Assembly: GCA_030715135.1 (NCBI GenBank)
Contig: JAUYVH010000002.1
Span: 496,001 to 560,000, forward strand
Direction of reading: 5' to 3'
Length of the DNA stretch: 64,000 nucleotides
From: Keguizhuia sedimenti
Lineage (GTDB): Bacteria; Pseudomonadota; Gammaproteobacteria; Burkholderiales; Burkholderiaceae_D
The notes beneath the pieces were generated by a model, which was not told the origin of the DNA, ran no database searches, and saw only the letters and a program-made list of their open reading frames with translations. The first letter of the stretch is position 1; each line of letters starts with the position of its first letter. Shown here piece by piece: positions 28,932 through 41,359 of the stretch. The position numbers were made by a program, and so were the translations under genes.

Positions 28932-30581
28932 CTAGGAAGCAAGCAGTTCACGCGCATGCTTGCGTGTCGTCGAAGTAATCTCCAGTCCGCCCAGCATGCG
29001 GGCGATTTCTTCCACCCTGGCTTTGGAATCGAGGTTGTCGATTTTCGAGACGGTTCTGCCGTTTGGCGCGACAGCCTTGCTGACCTGGAAATGCTGGTTC
29101 GCCTGACTGGCAACCTGCGGCAAATGGGTCACGCATAACACTTGCCGGTCCTGGCCCAGGCGCTTCAACAGGCGGCCGACAACCTCGGCAACGCCTCCGC
29201 CGATTCCGCTGTCGACCTCGTCGAAAATCAGGGTGGGTATGGTCGTGGCGCTCGACGTGATGACTGAAATCGCCAGAGCAATACGCGCCAACTCGCCTCC
29301 TGACGCAACCTTGGCCAGGGAGCGAGGCATGGTACCGGCATGGCCGGCCACCAGGAATTCCACCTGTTCCAGACCATAAGCCGCGGGTTCGCATTCATTC
29401 AAGGCCACGGCAAAGCGGCCGCCTGCCATGCTCAGGTCCTGCATCGCGGCGGTCACCGCTTCGCCCAAAGCCTTGGCCGCGCTGGCCCGCGATTTGGACA
29501 ATTTCCTGGCCGCCGCCATGTAGTCCGATTTGAGCTTTTCTTCCTGCTCGCGTACCGCCTCGATATCGCTTAGGTCGGCCAGTTGCCGCAACTGTGTGGA
29601 AAGCGATTCGAACTCCTGCGGCAATTCTTCCGGCATGACGCGGAACTTGCGCGCGGTGGAATGTATGGCTTCCAGACGCACCTCGACTTCATGCAACCGC
29701 TCCGGGTCCAGCTCGACGCGCCCCAGGTAATCGTTCAGCGCATAGACCGCTTCCTGCAGCTGGATCTGCGCCGGTTCGAGCGCTTCCAGCACCGGCTTCA
29801 AGGCCTCATCGATATCGGCCAGTTTCTGCAAGCGCAAATTAAGGCTGGACAGCTGCGACAGCATGGGATTGTCGGATTCGGAAATCAGGGACAAGGCTTC
29901 CTGCGCGCCTTCAATCAGGCTGGCGGCATGCGACAGCCTGCTGTGTTCATTACTGATATCGCCCCATTCGCCCGGCTTGACCGCCAGCTTTTCCAATTCA
30001 TTTACCTGCCATTCCAGGCGCTCGCGTTCGAGCAGAATATTTTTGGCGTTTGCTTCGAATTCCTCGCGTTGTTTGGCAAGCGCGCGCCATGCCTTGTATT
30101 TTGCGGCCACGTCCCGCGCATCGTTTTGCAGGCCTGCCTGGCTATCGAGCAAGGTGCGTTGCGCATCCGCTTTCAGCAAGGATTGATGCGCATGCTGGCC
30201 ATGAATATCCACCAGCATCTCGCCCAGATCGCGCAATTGCGTGGCTGTTGCCGCCACCCCATTAATGAAGGCTTTGGAGCGACCAGCATTGTCGATCACG
30301 CGGCGCAGAAGGATGCTGTCTTCCTCTGCATCGAACTCATGTTCGGCCAGCCAGCTTCGGGCATCGGGAAGAACCGCAAATTCTGCGCTGATATCTGCCT
30401 TCGCCGCTCCTTCTCGCACCACGCTTGCATCGCCGCGTCCGCCCAGGACCAATGCCAGCGCATCGATCAGGATCGATTTTCCAGCGCCGGTTTCACCTGT
30501 GAATACGGTAAAGCCTGCGGCCAGATCGAGTTCAATGGCATCGACAATCACGAAGTCGCGAATGGAAAGTGTGCGCAGCAT
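28932..30581 (-). CDS. recN: DNA repair protein RecN
   Basis: SMC-like ATPase for double-strand break repair. 549 residues from the MLRTLSIRDFVIVDAI start that family members share; an in-frame ATG 26 codons upstream is less likely. Walker A GETGAGKS at 29-36, a long antiparallel coiled-coil (about 160-370), the C-terminal signature ASGGELARIALAI, and Walker B LIFDEVDSGIGGGVAEVVG. Downstream of nadK on the same strand (78 bp gap), so probably co-transcribed. I saw no LexA box in that gap. Confidence 0.95.
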   Translation of the reverse strand: MLRTLSIRDFVIVDAIELDLAAGFTVFTGETGAGKSILIDALALVLGGRGDASVVREGAAKADISAEFAVLPDARSWLAEHEFDAEEDSILLRRVIDNAGRSKAFINGVAATATQLRDLGEMLVDIHGQHAHQSLLKADAQRTLLDSQAGLQNDARDVAAKYKAWRALAKQREEFEANAKNILLERERLEWQVNELEKLAVKPGEWGDISNEHSRLSHAASLIEGAQEALSLISESDNPMLSQLSSLNLRLQKLADIDEALKPVLEALEPAQIQLQEAVYALNDYLGRVELDPERLHEVEVRLEAIHSTARKFRVMPEELPQEFESLSTQLRQLADLSDIEAVREQEEKLKSDYMAAARKLSKSRASAAKALGEAVTAAMQDLSMAGGRFAVALNECEPAAYGLEQVEFLVAGHAGTMPRSLAKVASGGELARIALAISVITSSATTIPTLIFDEVDSGIGGGVAEVVGRLLKRLGQDRQVLCVTHLPQVASQANQHFQVSKAVAPNGRTVSKIDNLDSKARVEEIARMLGGLEITSTTRKHARELLAS

Positions 30582-30659
30582 GGCAGATCGGTTCGAGTTT
30601 CGGTAATCGCTAGATTTGGTTGAGGTAATTATCGCGGCTTGGCAGGAACTGGACACCAT

Positions 30660-31580
30660 TCAGCTCTTTTGTCGATCTTCTGTCGACAGGTGCTCATTCC
30701 AGTGCAGCTTTTTCCGCAGTGTATCGTAATAGGTCCATCCCTGTGGATGCAGGAAGGTGATCTTGTGCTCGGAACGCCGGATGACGATCCGGTCATGATG
30801 AAGAAGCTTGGCCAGCGAAGACTGCATGTCGAAGTTGATATTGCTGGCCCTTCCCCCGATCACTTCGATCATGATTTCGCTACTGTTGGGTACGACGATC
30901 GGCCGGTTCGACAATGCGTGCGGCGCAATCGGAACCAGTACGATCCCGTCCACCGTCGGATGCAGGATCGGACCGCCGGCCGACAATGCATAGGCCGTCG
31001 AACCGGTCGGCGTGGAGACGATCAAGCCGTCGGAGCGCTGGTTGTACATGAACTGGCCGCTGACTTCCACGCGCAATTCGACCATTCCCGCGCCCGTTCC
31101 GCGCGACACCACGATATCGTTCAAGGCCAGGGTATGAAATATGGTTTTCCCGGCGCGCATGATCGCGCCGTCCAGCAGGCAGCGTTGCTCCGCCTCAAAT
31201 TTTCCGTCGAGCATTTCAGCCAGAAGCGGAATCATTCCTTCCAATGGAATATCCGTCATGAAGCCGAGCCGGCCCTGGTTGATGCCGACCAAAGGCACAT
31301 TGTAAGGCGCCAACTGGCGCGCGATGCCCAGCATGGTACCGTCGCCGCCGACGACGATCGCAGCATCGGCCTGCTCGCCGATCTCGATCGGGGTTAAGGC
31401 AGGAAACCCTTGCAGCTTGATATTTTGCGCCGTTTCAGTTTCGAGCAATACCGTGCGCCCGATACTCTGCAAATAATTGACCAGGTCGGACAGGGAACGG
31501 CTGATGCCGGCAGCGGAAGGTTTGCCTATTACGGCGATCTTCCGGAAGGCACTTGGAGAAATGGACTTTAGTAATGACAT
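30660..31580 (-). CDS. nadK: NAD kinase
   Basis: ATP-dependent phosphorylation of NAD to NADP. 306 residues from the Met at 31580, which begins the family-like MSLLKSIS; an upstream ATG would add 30 residues. Catalytic GGDG at 78-81 ([10 protein letters not shown]), then [22 protein letters not shown] and [22 protein letters not shown], the NADP/NAD-binding signature. The 288 bp beyond it, shared with the divergent HAD gene, holds the promoters of both. Confidence 0.95.
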   Translation of the reverse strand: MSLLKSISPSAFRKIAVIGKPSAAGISRSLSDLVNYLQSIGRTVLLETETAQNIKLQGFPALTPIEIGEQADAAIVVGGDGTMLGIARQLAPYNVPLVGINQGRLGFMTDIPLEGMIPLLAEMLDGKFEAEQRCLLDGAIMRAGKTIFHTLALNDIVVSRGTGAGMVELRVEVSGQFMYNQRSDGLIVSTPTGSTAYALSAGGPILHPTVDGIVLVPIAPHALSNRPIVVPNSSEIMIEVIGGRASNINFDMQSSLAKLLHHDRIVIRRSEHKITFLHPQGWTYYDTLRKKLHWNEHLSTEDRQKS

Positions 31581-31868
31581 CTGCAGATTAGACCATAATT
31601 CGCCTTGATTATGAATCACGCCAAAATGGAGTTGATGAAAATGCGACTTTCTCCGGATGATTCTTGACAAGCGCTGGCGATTTCGCCGGACGCGCGCTCC
31701 GAACTGTCGTTAAAATACTGATTGATCTGCGTCGCATTTGCATTTGCCCGGCATTTTTGCCGAAACGCAGATTCTAATGTTCGGGTTTTAACACCCATCC
31801 GACAAGATTGTCAGGCACACCGCGGCCAAACGCGCAATGTAAACCGCAGACCATCCGGAGTTTGATTT

Positions 31869-32627
31869 ATGCGTACCATCAAAGCGGTCCTGTTTGACCT
31901 CGATGATACCCTTTGGCCTGTCGTGCCGGTCATCATGCGCGCGGAAACGCTGCTGTTCGAGTGGCTGCGCGTCCACGCCCCCCGTGTTGTGCAGCAACAC
32001 AGCATCGAATCCCTGCGCGAGAAACGCCGCCTGCTCATGGAGTCGCACCCGGACTATGCGCTCAATCTTGAAGCCTTGCGGCGGACCGGATTAATGCATG
32101 CCTTCGAGGAAACCGGGGAGGACCTGGCAAAGCTTGACCACGCCATGGATGTATTTATCCGCGCGCGCAACGCCGTCATCTTGTACGATGATGTCCTGCC
32201 AAGTCTGGAACGCCTCAGAACACGCGTGACGCTGGGCTCGATTTCAAACGGTACCGCCGATCTGCATGCCATCGGCCTGGCGCATTATTTCAAAGTGTCC
32301 TATGCTGCGCGGGTTTTCGGCAAAGCAAAGCCGCATCCGGAAATTTTTCTTGCCACTTGCGAAGCTTTGCGGATCGCTCCGCACGAAGCTGCTTATGTAG
32401 GAGACGATCCATTGCTGGATGTGGCGGGAGCGCAGAATGCCGGCCTGCACGCAGTATGGATCAATCGCTCGGGAGTGGAGCCGGACCAGGTATTGCCCGA
32501 CCATGTGCATCCAGATGCAATTTGCACAACATTGCCGGAACTGGAACAGTGGCTGGACGAGCATCGAATACTTACCCCTGATTGGAAGCCTCCGCTAGAG
32601 CAGTTTCAACCTAACGGGCCAGACTAG
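31869..32627 (+). CDS. HAD-IA family hydrolase
   Basis: Cytosolic phosphatase-like protein, 252 residues. Motif I FDLDDTLWPVVP (nucleophile Asp10 and acid Asp12), an alpha-helical cap, motif II GSISNGTADL, motif III lysine in VFGKAKPHPEIF, motif IV YVGDDPLLDVAGAQNAG. Resembles YjjG/GS1-type nucleotidase-like HADs, but the substrate is not predictable. Its last residues (LEQFQPNGPD) are encoded by the left arm of a long inverted repeat that extends to the hrcA start, so the present C-terminus may be a later addition. Confidence 0.88.
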   Translation: MRTIKAVLFDLDDTLWPVVPVIMRAETLLFEWLRVHAPRVVQQHSIESLREKRRLLMESHPDYALNLEALRRTGLMHAFEETGEDLAKLDHAMDVFIRARNAVILYDDVLPSLERLRTRVTLGSISNGTADLHAIGLAHYFKVSYAARVFGKAKPHPEIFLATCEALRIAPHEAAYVGDDPLLDVAGAQNAGLHAVWINRSGVEPDQVLPDHVHPDAICTTLPELEQWLDEHRILTPDWKPPLEQFQPNGPD

Positions 32628-32755
32628 GCCGTGGCGGATTGCGTGCGGAACAAGACGTGGCGACGCGTCATGGCAGAGCCATGGCAAGGAGCCGCAACGC
32701 AGTGCTGCGCGCAAGTTGTCCGGTATAGGCGGCCCGTCAGGCTGAAACTGCTCTA
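32596..32755. repeat. 160-bp element with 25-bp imperfect terminal inverted repeats
   Basis: The left arm (32596-32620) starts TAGAGCAGTTTCA and ends ACGGGCC; the right arm (32731-32755) starts GGCCCGT and ends TGAAACTGCTCTA. 20 of 25 positions pair, with only the 5-nt middle unmatched. The 110-nt inside has no gene. It straddles the end of the HAD gene and stops 10 bp before the hrcA ATG, so it must contain hrcA's promoter and ribosome-binding region. It may be a MITE-like insertion or a very long stem; no target-site duplication is obvious. Confidence 0.6.
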
Positions 32756-32765
32756 AAATAGTGCC

Positions 32766-33788
32766 ATGCAAATCGATAAACGCGCACAAACCTTATTGAA
32801 AGCACTGGTCGAACGGTACATTGTCGACGGTCAGCCGGTCGGTTCGCGCGCCCTGGCAAAAATATCAGGCCTGGATTTATCCCCCGCAACCATACGCAAC
32901 ATCATGGCGGACCTTGAGGAACTGGGATTCGTCTCCAGCCCGCATACTTCTGCGGGCCGCGTTCCTACTCCGCGCGGCTACCGGGTTTTCGTCGATACGC
33001 TGCTGACGGTCCAGCCTATTGACGAAACCGCCATGGAATCTACGCTGCAGAAGAAATTGCAAAGCGGATCTCCGCAAAAAATCATTTCAAGCGCAGCCCA
33101 GGTCCTGTCGTCCCTGTCCCAATTTGCCGGGGTGGTCATGACGCCTCGCCGGGAATCGGTATTTCAGCAGATTGAATTTCTGCGCCTGTCGGAGAAACGC
33201 ATCCTGCTGGTGATCGTCGCCCCCAACGGCGAAGTCCAGAACCGCCTGTTGTTGACCGATGTGGATTACACTCCGTCGCAACTTGTACATGCCGCAAACT
33301 ACATCAATCAGCATTTCAGCGGCTTAAGCTTCGAAGAGGTTCGTCAACGCCTGCATGGGGAGCTGCGCCAGCTGCGCGACGACATGACGCGCCTGATGCA
33401 AGCCGCGGTCGAAGCGGGCAGCGATGCCATGTCCGAGGACAACGAGGCCGTCGTCATTTCCGGCGAGCGCAACCTGCTGAGCGTGACGGATCTGTCGTCA
33501 AACATGAATTCGCTGCGCAAGCTGTTCGACATGTTCGAGCAGAAAACCGGCTTGCTGCAATTGCTGGATGTGTCGAGCAAGGCGACCGGCGTGCAGATTT
33601 TCATCGGCGGCGAATCACAGCTTGTTCCCATGGAAGAAATGAGCATCGTCACCGCACCCTACGGCGTCAACGGAAAAATCGTCGGCACGCTGGGTGTGAT
33701 CGGCCCCACGCGCATGGCATATGAACGGGTTATCCCGATTGTCGACATCACGTCGAAATTGCTGTCCAACGCATTAAGCCAGCCGTAA
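32766..33788 (+). CDS. hrcA: Heat-inducible transcription repressor HrcA
   Basis: Represses groESL/dnaK genes through CIRCE operators and is kept active by GroEL. 340 residues: N-terminal winged helix ([65 protein letters not shown]), a GAF-like middle ([17 protein letters not shown]), and the C-terminal dimer region ending [17 protein letters not shown]. The grpE operon in this window instead has a sigma-32 promoter and no visible CIRCE, so HrcA's targets are probably elsewhere (groESL). Confidence 0.95.
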   Translation: MQIDKRAQTLLKALVERYIVDGQPVGSRALAKISGLDLSPATIRNIMADLEELGFVSSPHTSAGRVPTPRGYRVFVDTLLTVQPIDETAMESTLQKKLQSGSPQKIISSAAQVLSSLSQFAGVVMTPRRESVFQQIEFLRLSEKRILLVIVAPNGEVQNRLLLTDVDYTPSQLVHAANYINQHFSGLSFEEVRQRLHGELRQLRDDMTRLMQAAVEAGSDAMSEDNEAVVISGERNLLSVTDLSSNMNSLRKLFDMFEQKTGLLQLLDVSSKATGVQIFIGGESQLVPMEEMSIVTAPYGVNGKIVGTLGVIGPTRMAYERVIPIVDITSKLLSNALSQP

Positions 33789-33817
33789 GCCTGAATACCG
33801 TAATTTAGCGACCGTAA

Positions 33818-34294
33818 ATGGCTCCTTCCCGCATCAATATCGGCATTATTTCGGATACTCACGGATTATTGCGGCATGAGGCGATCGTAGCCTTGTCGGG
33901 TGTTGACCAGATTATTCATGCCGGCGATATAGGCAAGCCGGAAATCCTGGACAAACTCGCCGAAATCGCGCCGGTGACAGCGGTACGCGGCAACAACGAT
34001 CATGGCGCATGGGCTGCAGAACTTCCGGAGTCTCGCTACATTCGCATTGGGAACCTGACGATTTTCCTGATCCATGATTTGAAAGAAATCAGTTTCGATT
34101 TGCGTGAAGCGAATGTCGACATTGTGATCGCCGGACATTCGCATCGCCCTTTGATCGAAACGCGCGATGACGTAATGTTCATCAATCCCGGCAGCGCAGG
34201 GCCTAGAAGATTCAAGCTGCCTATTTCTGTTGCACTACTGGAAATCGGAGACGGCATCCCCGCTGCCCGCATCATCCAAGTGGATGCCGCTTAA
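33818..34294 (+). CDS. YfcE/MJ0936-type metallophosphoesterase
   Basis: Small calcineurin-like phosphodiesterase, 158 residues. Five metal/catalytic motifs in order: ISDTHG, IIHAGDIG, VRGNNDHG, IHD, and IAGHSHRP, followed by INPGSAGPRR. All ligands are present, so it should be active; in vivo substrate unknown (E. coli YfcE hydrolyses model diesters). It follows hrcA after 29 bp on the same strand. Confidence 0.92.
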   Translation: MAPSRINIGIISDTHGLLRHEAIVALSGVDQIIHAGDIGKPEILDKLAEIAPVTAVRGNNDHGAWAAELPESRYIRIGNLTIFLIHDLKEISFDLREANVDIVIAGHSHRPLIETRDDVMFINPGSAGPRRFKLPISVALLEIGDGIPAARIIQVDAA

Positions 34295-34337
34295 TGAACA
34301 GCTATTGAATGCCGCTGGAATTCAAAAACAGCCGGAT

Positions 34338-34772
34338 TCAGGAACGCGCTTTATGGGGACAAGGATTCTTCGTGCAGTGCCCGTACAGGGCGAGCGCATG
34401 TTCAGCGAGTTGAAAGCCGCGGTCTTTTGCGATCCTGTGCTGCCGCTTTTCAATTTCGTCGTCGAAGAACTCCTCCACTCGACCGCAGTCGAGACACACC
34501 AGATGATCATGATGGGAACCTTCGTTCAGTTCGAAGACGGCCTTTCCCGTTTCAAAATGATTACGGCTTAGCAAACCGGCCTGCTCGAATTGGGTCAGAA
34601 CGCGGTAAACTGTTGCCAGGCCCACGTCCATATTTTCGGCAAGCAAAATCTTGTAGACGTCTTCGGCACTCAAATGTCGTACTTGACTATTGTGAAAAAT
34701 ATCAAGAATTTTGATGCGCGGCAGCGTGGCCTTCAGGCCGCTGGCTTTCAAATCGGAAGGGTTATTCGGCAT
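34338..34772 (-). CDS. fur: Ferric uptake regulator Fur
   Basis: Fe(II)-responsive repressor, 144 residues counting from [16 protein letters not shown]; an in-frame ATG 26 codons upstream lies in the divergent promoter region and is not favoured. Winged helix with [17 protein letters not shown]; metal sites HHDH (87-90), and Cys93/Cys96 (CLDC) and Cys133/Cys138, the structural Zn ligands. Divergent from bamE, as in most betaproteobacteria; no clear Fur box was recognised between them. Confidence 0.95.
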   Translation of the reverse strand: MPNNPSDLKASGLKATLPRIKILDIFHNSQVRHLSAEDVYKILLAENMDVGLATVYRVLTQFEQAGLLSRNHFETGKAVFELNEGSHHDHLVCLDCGRVEEFFDDEIEKRQHRIAKDRGFQLAEHALALYGHCTKNPCPHKARS

Positions 34773-34850
34773 GGCATTGGTAAGATTTGGCTTATCTGCT
34801 TTATCATATAGCGTTTGGCAAACTTGCTCAAATTTATATTGAGAACACAT

Positions 34851-35480
34851 ATGCGCTTAGCGAGCTTTCATTTTGGACGCCTCAGGGGCCTCACTTCCGG
34901 CATGCTCTTCCTTGCCGTCATGGGCGGCCTGACTGCCTGCGCCTCGAAAAATCCGCTGATCGACGAACCGGCCGCATCGGCCAAGCCGGCTCCAGCGACG
35001 GCCAGTTCGAATGCCGAAAGTGCGCCTTCGACACAAAATGCCAACACCAGCACACCAACGACTTCGGCAGGCGGAGTGCAAACTGTCAAGGAAAAGCGTT
35101 TTCTCGGCTTTCTGTCGCCGTACCGCCCGGATATTCAGCAGGGAAACTTCGTTTCTCAGGAAATGGTGGCGCAACTGAAAGAGGGAATGACTCGTGAACA
35201 GGTGATTTTTGTGCTGGGCACTCCTCTCTTGAATGATATCTTTCACGCTGATCGATGGGATTACGCTTTCCGCTATAAAAAAGGCAATGGCGAAATCACA
35301 AACAGCCGGGTAACAGTGTTTTTCAAGGATAACCGCCTCGTCCGCTATGAAGGCGGCAACTTGCCGACCGAAGAAGATTATCTGGCACGCATTGCGGGCA
35401 CACCTAAAAAAACTTCCAGCGCACAGCCATCCACACCACAGCAAGCAGCCCCGTCCTCGGCAGGCGGACCTCAAAATTAA
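34851..35480 (+). CDS. bamE: Outer-membrane assembly lipoprotein BamE (SmpA)
   Basis: Lipoprotein subunit of the BAM complex. 209 residues. Signal peptide with lipobox LTAC (Cys30), a Ser/Ala/Thr-rich linker, then the BamE domain: [38 protein letters not shown] and DRWDYAFRY, followed by a Ser/Pro/Gln-rich tail. The extra linker and tail make it longer than E. coli BamE (113 aa), as is usual in Burkholderiales. ATG at 34851 is taken because a basic signal peptide follows; GAGAAC lies just upstream. dapB follows after 13 bp. Confidence 0.95.
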   Translation: MRLASFHFGRLRGLTSGMLFLAVMGGLTACASKNPLIDEPAASAKPAPATASSNAESAPSTQNANTSTPTTSAGGVQTVKEKRFLGFLSPYRPDIQQGNFVSQEMVAQLKEGMTREQVIFVLGTPLLNDIFHADRWDYAFRYKKGNGEITNSRVTVFFKDNRLVRYEGGNLPTEEDYLARIAGTPKKTSSAQPSTPQQAAPSSAGGPQN

Positions 35481-35493
35481 AATCGATATAGCG

Positions 35494-36303
35494 ATGAATC
35501 AACTTAAGATTGCAGTTGCCGGCGCGTCCGGACGTATGGGCCGTATGCTGATTGAAGCGGTCCAGAATGCCGACGATGCCATATTGAGCGGCGCATTGGA
35601 TATGGCCGGCGCAGCAGGCCTTGGTTCGGATGCTGCGGCCTTTACCGGCAAGCCTGGCGGAGTCCTTGTGGAATCGGACTTGGCAAAAGGATTGGCGGAT
35701 GCGCACTACCTGATCGACTTTACCCGCCCCGACGCGACATTGAAGCATCTGGAATACTGTGCCGCGCACGGGATCAAGATGATCATCGGCACGACAGGTT
35801 TCGATCAATCCGGCAAGGATGCGATTGCCGCCGCAGCCAGGAAAACGGCGATCGTATTTGCTCCCAATATGAGCGTCGGTGTGAATGTCACGATGAAATT
35901 GCTGGAAATGGCGGCAAAAAGCTTTTCAGAGGGTTACGACATCGAGATCATTGAAGCGCATCATCGTCACAAGGTCGATGCCCCTTCGGGCACGGCACTG
36001 AAAATGGGCGAAGTCATCGCCGGTGCGCTCGGGCGCAATCTGGACGACGTTGCGGTCTATGCACGCGAAGGCGTCACCGGAGAACGCGATCCCTCGTCAA
36101 TCGGATTTGCCACGATTCGCGGCGGCGATATCGTCGGCGACCATACTGTCCTGTTTGCCGGCATCGGAGAGCGGATCGAGATTTCGCACAAGTCCGCCAG
36201 CCGCGTCACCTATGCGCACGGCAGCTTGCGCGCAGCACGGTTTTTGGCGGACAAGACGACAGGCTTGTATGACATGCAAGACGTGCTGGGGCTACGCTCT
36301 TAA
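35494..36303 (+). CDS. dapB: 4-hydroxy-tetrahydrodipicolinate reductase
   Basis: NAD(P)H-dependent step of lysine/meso-diaminopimelate synthesis. 269 residues. Rossmann start [19 protein letters not shown], substrate-site PNMSVGVNV, catalytic [24 protein letters not shown]-terminal [24 protein letters not shown]. The ATG is fixed by homology; the long upstream open frame is in bamE. Usual bamE-dapB neighbourhood. Confidence 0.95.
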   Translation: MNQLKIAVAGASGRMGRMLIEAVQNADDAILSGALDMAGAAGLGSDAAAFTGKPGGVLVESDLAKGLADAHYLIDFTRPDATLKHLEYCAAHGIKMIIGTTGFDQSGKDAIAAAARKTAIVFAPNMSVGVNVTMKLLEMAAKSFSEGYDIEIIEAHHRHKVDAPSGTALKMGEVIAGALGRNLDDVAVYAREGVTGERDPSSIGFATIRGGDIVGDHTVLFAGIGERIEISHKSASRVTYAHGSLRAARFLADKTTGLYDMQDVLGLRS

Positions 36304-36309
36304 AAATTA

Positions 36310-37005
36310 ATGCGCATACGACGCATTCCAGGCTGGCTTTTTTTTGCAATTGCGCTTTTGTTGCACGGGGCCCTGCTTGCCGCAATCTATGTCTGGAATG
36401 CGCAGCAAACCGCAAAGCAGGCATCGCCTCCATTGAAAGTGAGCGTGATACCGCTCTCTATTCCGACTCCGGCGCCGGTCGTTGAAGCGCCGCCTGCGCC
36501 AGTTGCGCCACCGGTGAAGCCTGCTGCAAGAAAAATCCCTAAAAAGAAGCAGGCTCCTCCTCCCAAACCGAAGCAAAAAATGCCTGTGCAGGCACCGAAA
36601 GCGGCCGATCCGATACAACCCGAGCGGCCGATTGTTCCGGCTCCTCCTGTTTCGTCGCCAGTACCAACTCCGGCGCCCGCCGCTCCACCGGCACCAGTCG
36701 TACAAGCGCCGGTCAAGACAGGCGTTTCAGTCAGCGCATCCTATGTTGCCGCCGAAACGGCAAAGTGGTACCCGACCTTATCAAAACGCTATGAAGAACA
36801 GGGAACTGTCGTGGTGCGCGTGCATGTTTCAGCAGAGGGCCGCGCGGAAAAAGTTGAAGTCAAAAAGCGCAGCGACTATCCTTTGCTCGACGAAGCAGCT
36901 ATTGGCTTGGCCAAGTCATTAAAATACAATCCGGCTAAAGTCGACGGCTCGCCGGTAGCAGACTGGGTAGAGATACCGATTACTTTCCGATTACACAACT
37001 CTTGA
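36310..37005 (+). CDS. tonB: TonB-family energy transducer
   Basis: Inner-membrane-anchored periplasmic protein that couples the proton motive force through ExbBD to outer-membrane receptors. 231 residues: short cytoplasmic start MRIRRIPGW, one helix (about 10-28), a Pro/Ala/Lys-rich spacer from 45 to 140 including IPKKKQAPPPKPKQK, and a C-terminal TonB domain (YPTLSKRYEEQGTVVVRVHVSAEGRAEKVEVKKRSDYPLLDEAA). exbB and exbD follow, giving a complete system. No Fur box was seen, so iron control is only assumed. Confidence 0.92.
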   Translation: MRIRRIPGWLFFAIALLLHGALLAAIYVWNAQQTAKQASPPLKVSVIPLSIPTPAPVVEAPPAPVAPPVKPAARKIPKKKQAPPPKPKQKMPVQAPKAADPIQPERPIVPAPPVSSPVPTPAPAAPPAPVVQAPVKTGVSVSASYVAAETAKWYPTLSKRYEEQGTVVVRVHVSAEGRAEKVEVKKRSDYPLLDEAAIGLAKSLKYNPAKVDGSPVADWVEIPITFRLHNS

Positions 37006-37034
37006 TTACGCAACTCCTAAAGTAGACCCATACC

Positions 37035-37712
37035 ATGAACCAAACATTCGGATTCGCGCATTACTGGGCACAAGGCGATGCAGTTTCACATGCCGTCGCA
37101 TACACCCTGCTGCTCATGTCGGTCCTTAGCTGGTACTACATCCTTTCCAAGGCATGGAGTTCCTGGCGCATCCGTAAAAGCGCAAATGCGCTGGACGGAT
37201 TCTGGAAAGCGCCCACGCTGACTGATGCCATCGCGGTCGTCAATGCCGCCGACAGCGAAAACGTATATACGCCGCTGGCTTCGCAGGGTGTCGAAGCGGC
37301 AAATATGCGGTCCCAGGAAGGCTCGCTCAATGCGGCAGTCGATCCGAGCGAACTGATCACCCGCACCTTGCGTCGGGAAATCAACCGCGTTTCCTCCCGC
37401 CTGGAAAGTGGCCTGACGCTGCTGGCTTCAGTCGGCTCAACCGCGCCTTTCGTCGGCCTGTTCGGCACGGTCTGGGGCATTTACCATGCCCTGGTGGCGG
37501 TTTCGGCAACCGGCACGGTGCAGATCGACAAGGTCGCCGGGCCGGTCGGCGAAGCGCTGATCATGACGGCACTCGGATTGGTCGTTGCAATTCCCGCGGT
37601 ACTGGCTTACAACGCCTTCACGCGGGTCAACCGCGTGACGCTGGCGGAACTGGATGCCTTTGCGCACGACCTGCATGCCTATCTGACGACCGGCGCGCGC
37701 GTCGGTAATTAA
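37035..37712 (+). CDS. exbB: Biopolymer transport protein ExbB
   Basis: Pentameric proton-channel subunit of the TonB motor. 225 residues, three membrane helices: about 18-36, a second in the SGLTLLASVGSTAPFVGLFGTVWGIYHAL region, and a third in ALIMTALGLVVAIPAVLAYN. The MotA/TolQ/ExbB signature PFVGLFGTVWGI is intact. 59 bp separate it from exbD. Confidence 0.95.
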   Translation: MNQTFGFAHYWAQGDAVSHAVAYTLLLMSVLSWYYILSKAWSSWRIRKSANALDGFWKAPTLTDAIAVVNAADSENVYTPLASQGVEAANMRSQEGSLNAAVDPSELITRTLRREINRVSSRLESGLTLLASVGSTAPFVGLFGTVWGIYHALVAVSATGTVQIDKVAGPVGEALIMTALGLVVAIPAVLAYNAFTRVNRVTLAELDAFAHDLHAYLTTGARVGN

Positions 37713-37771
37713 GCAGAACCTCATTAGGCAGTACCTTATCGAATCATTTCAACTCGCTTTCCGAGGACACC

Positions 37772-38203
37772 ATGGCATTTGGCGGATTCAACGACAACAA
37801 GCAGCAGGCACCGATGGCAGACATCAATGTCACGCCGATGGTGGACGTGATGCTGGTGCTGCTGGTGATTTTCATCATCACGGCACCGCTTTTCACCCAT
37901 GCTATCAAGCTCGACTTGCCGAGCGCGCAATCCACCCCGGTTCAGGAAAAGCCGGAAACCATTTCCCTGTCGATCAACGGCGAAGGAATGCTGTTCTGGA
38001 ACGATGCCGCGATCACTCAGTCGGACCTGACCGCCAAACTGGCGGATGCGGCCGCAAAAAAGCCTCAACCGGAACTGCAGTTGCGTGCCGACAAATCCAC
38101 CCGTTATGAAGTTATCGCCCAGGTCATGGCGGCTGCTCAGACCAACGGGCTCACCAAGATCGGCTTTGTCACCGATCCCAAGGAAGCAGCTGCGCAAAAA
38201 TAA
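37772..38203 (+). CDS. exbD: Biopolymer transport protein ExbD
   Basis: Proton-coupling subunit with one N-terminal helix whose Asp (in NVTPMVDVMLVLLVIFIITAPL) is the proton-carrying residue, then a periplasmic domain. 143 residues. Its TAA stop is immediately followed by the ATG of the barstar-like gene with no spacing. Confidence 0.94.
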   Translation: MAFGGFNDNKQQAPMADINVTPMVDVMLVLLVIFIITAPLFTHAIKLDLPSAQSTPVQEKPETISLSINGEGMLFWNDAAITQSDLTAKLADAAAKKPQPELQLRADKSTRYEVIAQVMAAAQTNGLTKIGFVTDPKEAAAQK

Positions 38204-38530
38204 ATGGCCAAAGTTCAGCTTGACGGCCGGCGCATGTGTGACTGGTCTTCGTTTCACAGTGAATCGCAGGCAAAATTCGGCTTTCCTGATTTTTATGGCC
38301 GCAACATGGACGCCTGGGTCGACTGCCTGAGCGACTTGCGCGATGCCGACGGCATGTCATCCATTGCACTGGCGCCGGATGAAACATTGCACATCGAAGT
38401 GCTGCATTCGGACATTTTTCGCTCGAAAGCGCCCCATATTTTGGCTGTTCTGGAAGATTGCATGGAAGCGATCAATGAGCGCTATGTCGAAAATGGGCAG
38501 AATCCGGCATTACGGCTGGATATGTGCTGA
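38204..38530 (+). CDS. Barstar-family ribonuclease inhibitor, no barnase nearby
   Basis: 108-residue soluble acidic protein of the barstar fold. It has FPDFYGRNMDAWVDCLSDL, corresponding to barstar's helix 2 core (the Y-G-x-N-x-D-A-W segment), and DETLHIEVLH, with a run of acidic residues that in barstar occupies barnase's active site. It starts at the base after the exbD stop, so it is transcribed and probably translated with the TonB motor operon. No barnase-type RNase, toxin or secretion gene is in the window. Perhaps it protects against a foreign toxin or works on a cellular RNase; unknown. Confidence 0.85.
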   Translation: MAKVQLDGRRMCDWSSFHSESQAKFGFPDFYGRNMDAWVDCLSDLRDADGMSSIALAPDETLHIEVLHSDIFRSKAPHILAVLEDCMEAINERYVENGQNPALRLDMC

Positions 38531-38607
38531 CACCCAGGAAAAATCCAGAAAACCCGGCAAAAACTTACGAAAACTCCCCTCTTGCGGCTGCGCTTTGACC
38601 AGCCCCG

Positions 38608-41312
<2,705 letters not shown>

Positions 41313-41359
41313 TCACCATATCGAAATAAGTGCCCACTGAAACAGGAACGGAAATCCTC

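Noticed and set aside
30582-30659. LexA box before recN
   Set aside because: No CTG-N10-CAG pattern was seen between nadK and recN.
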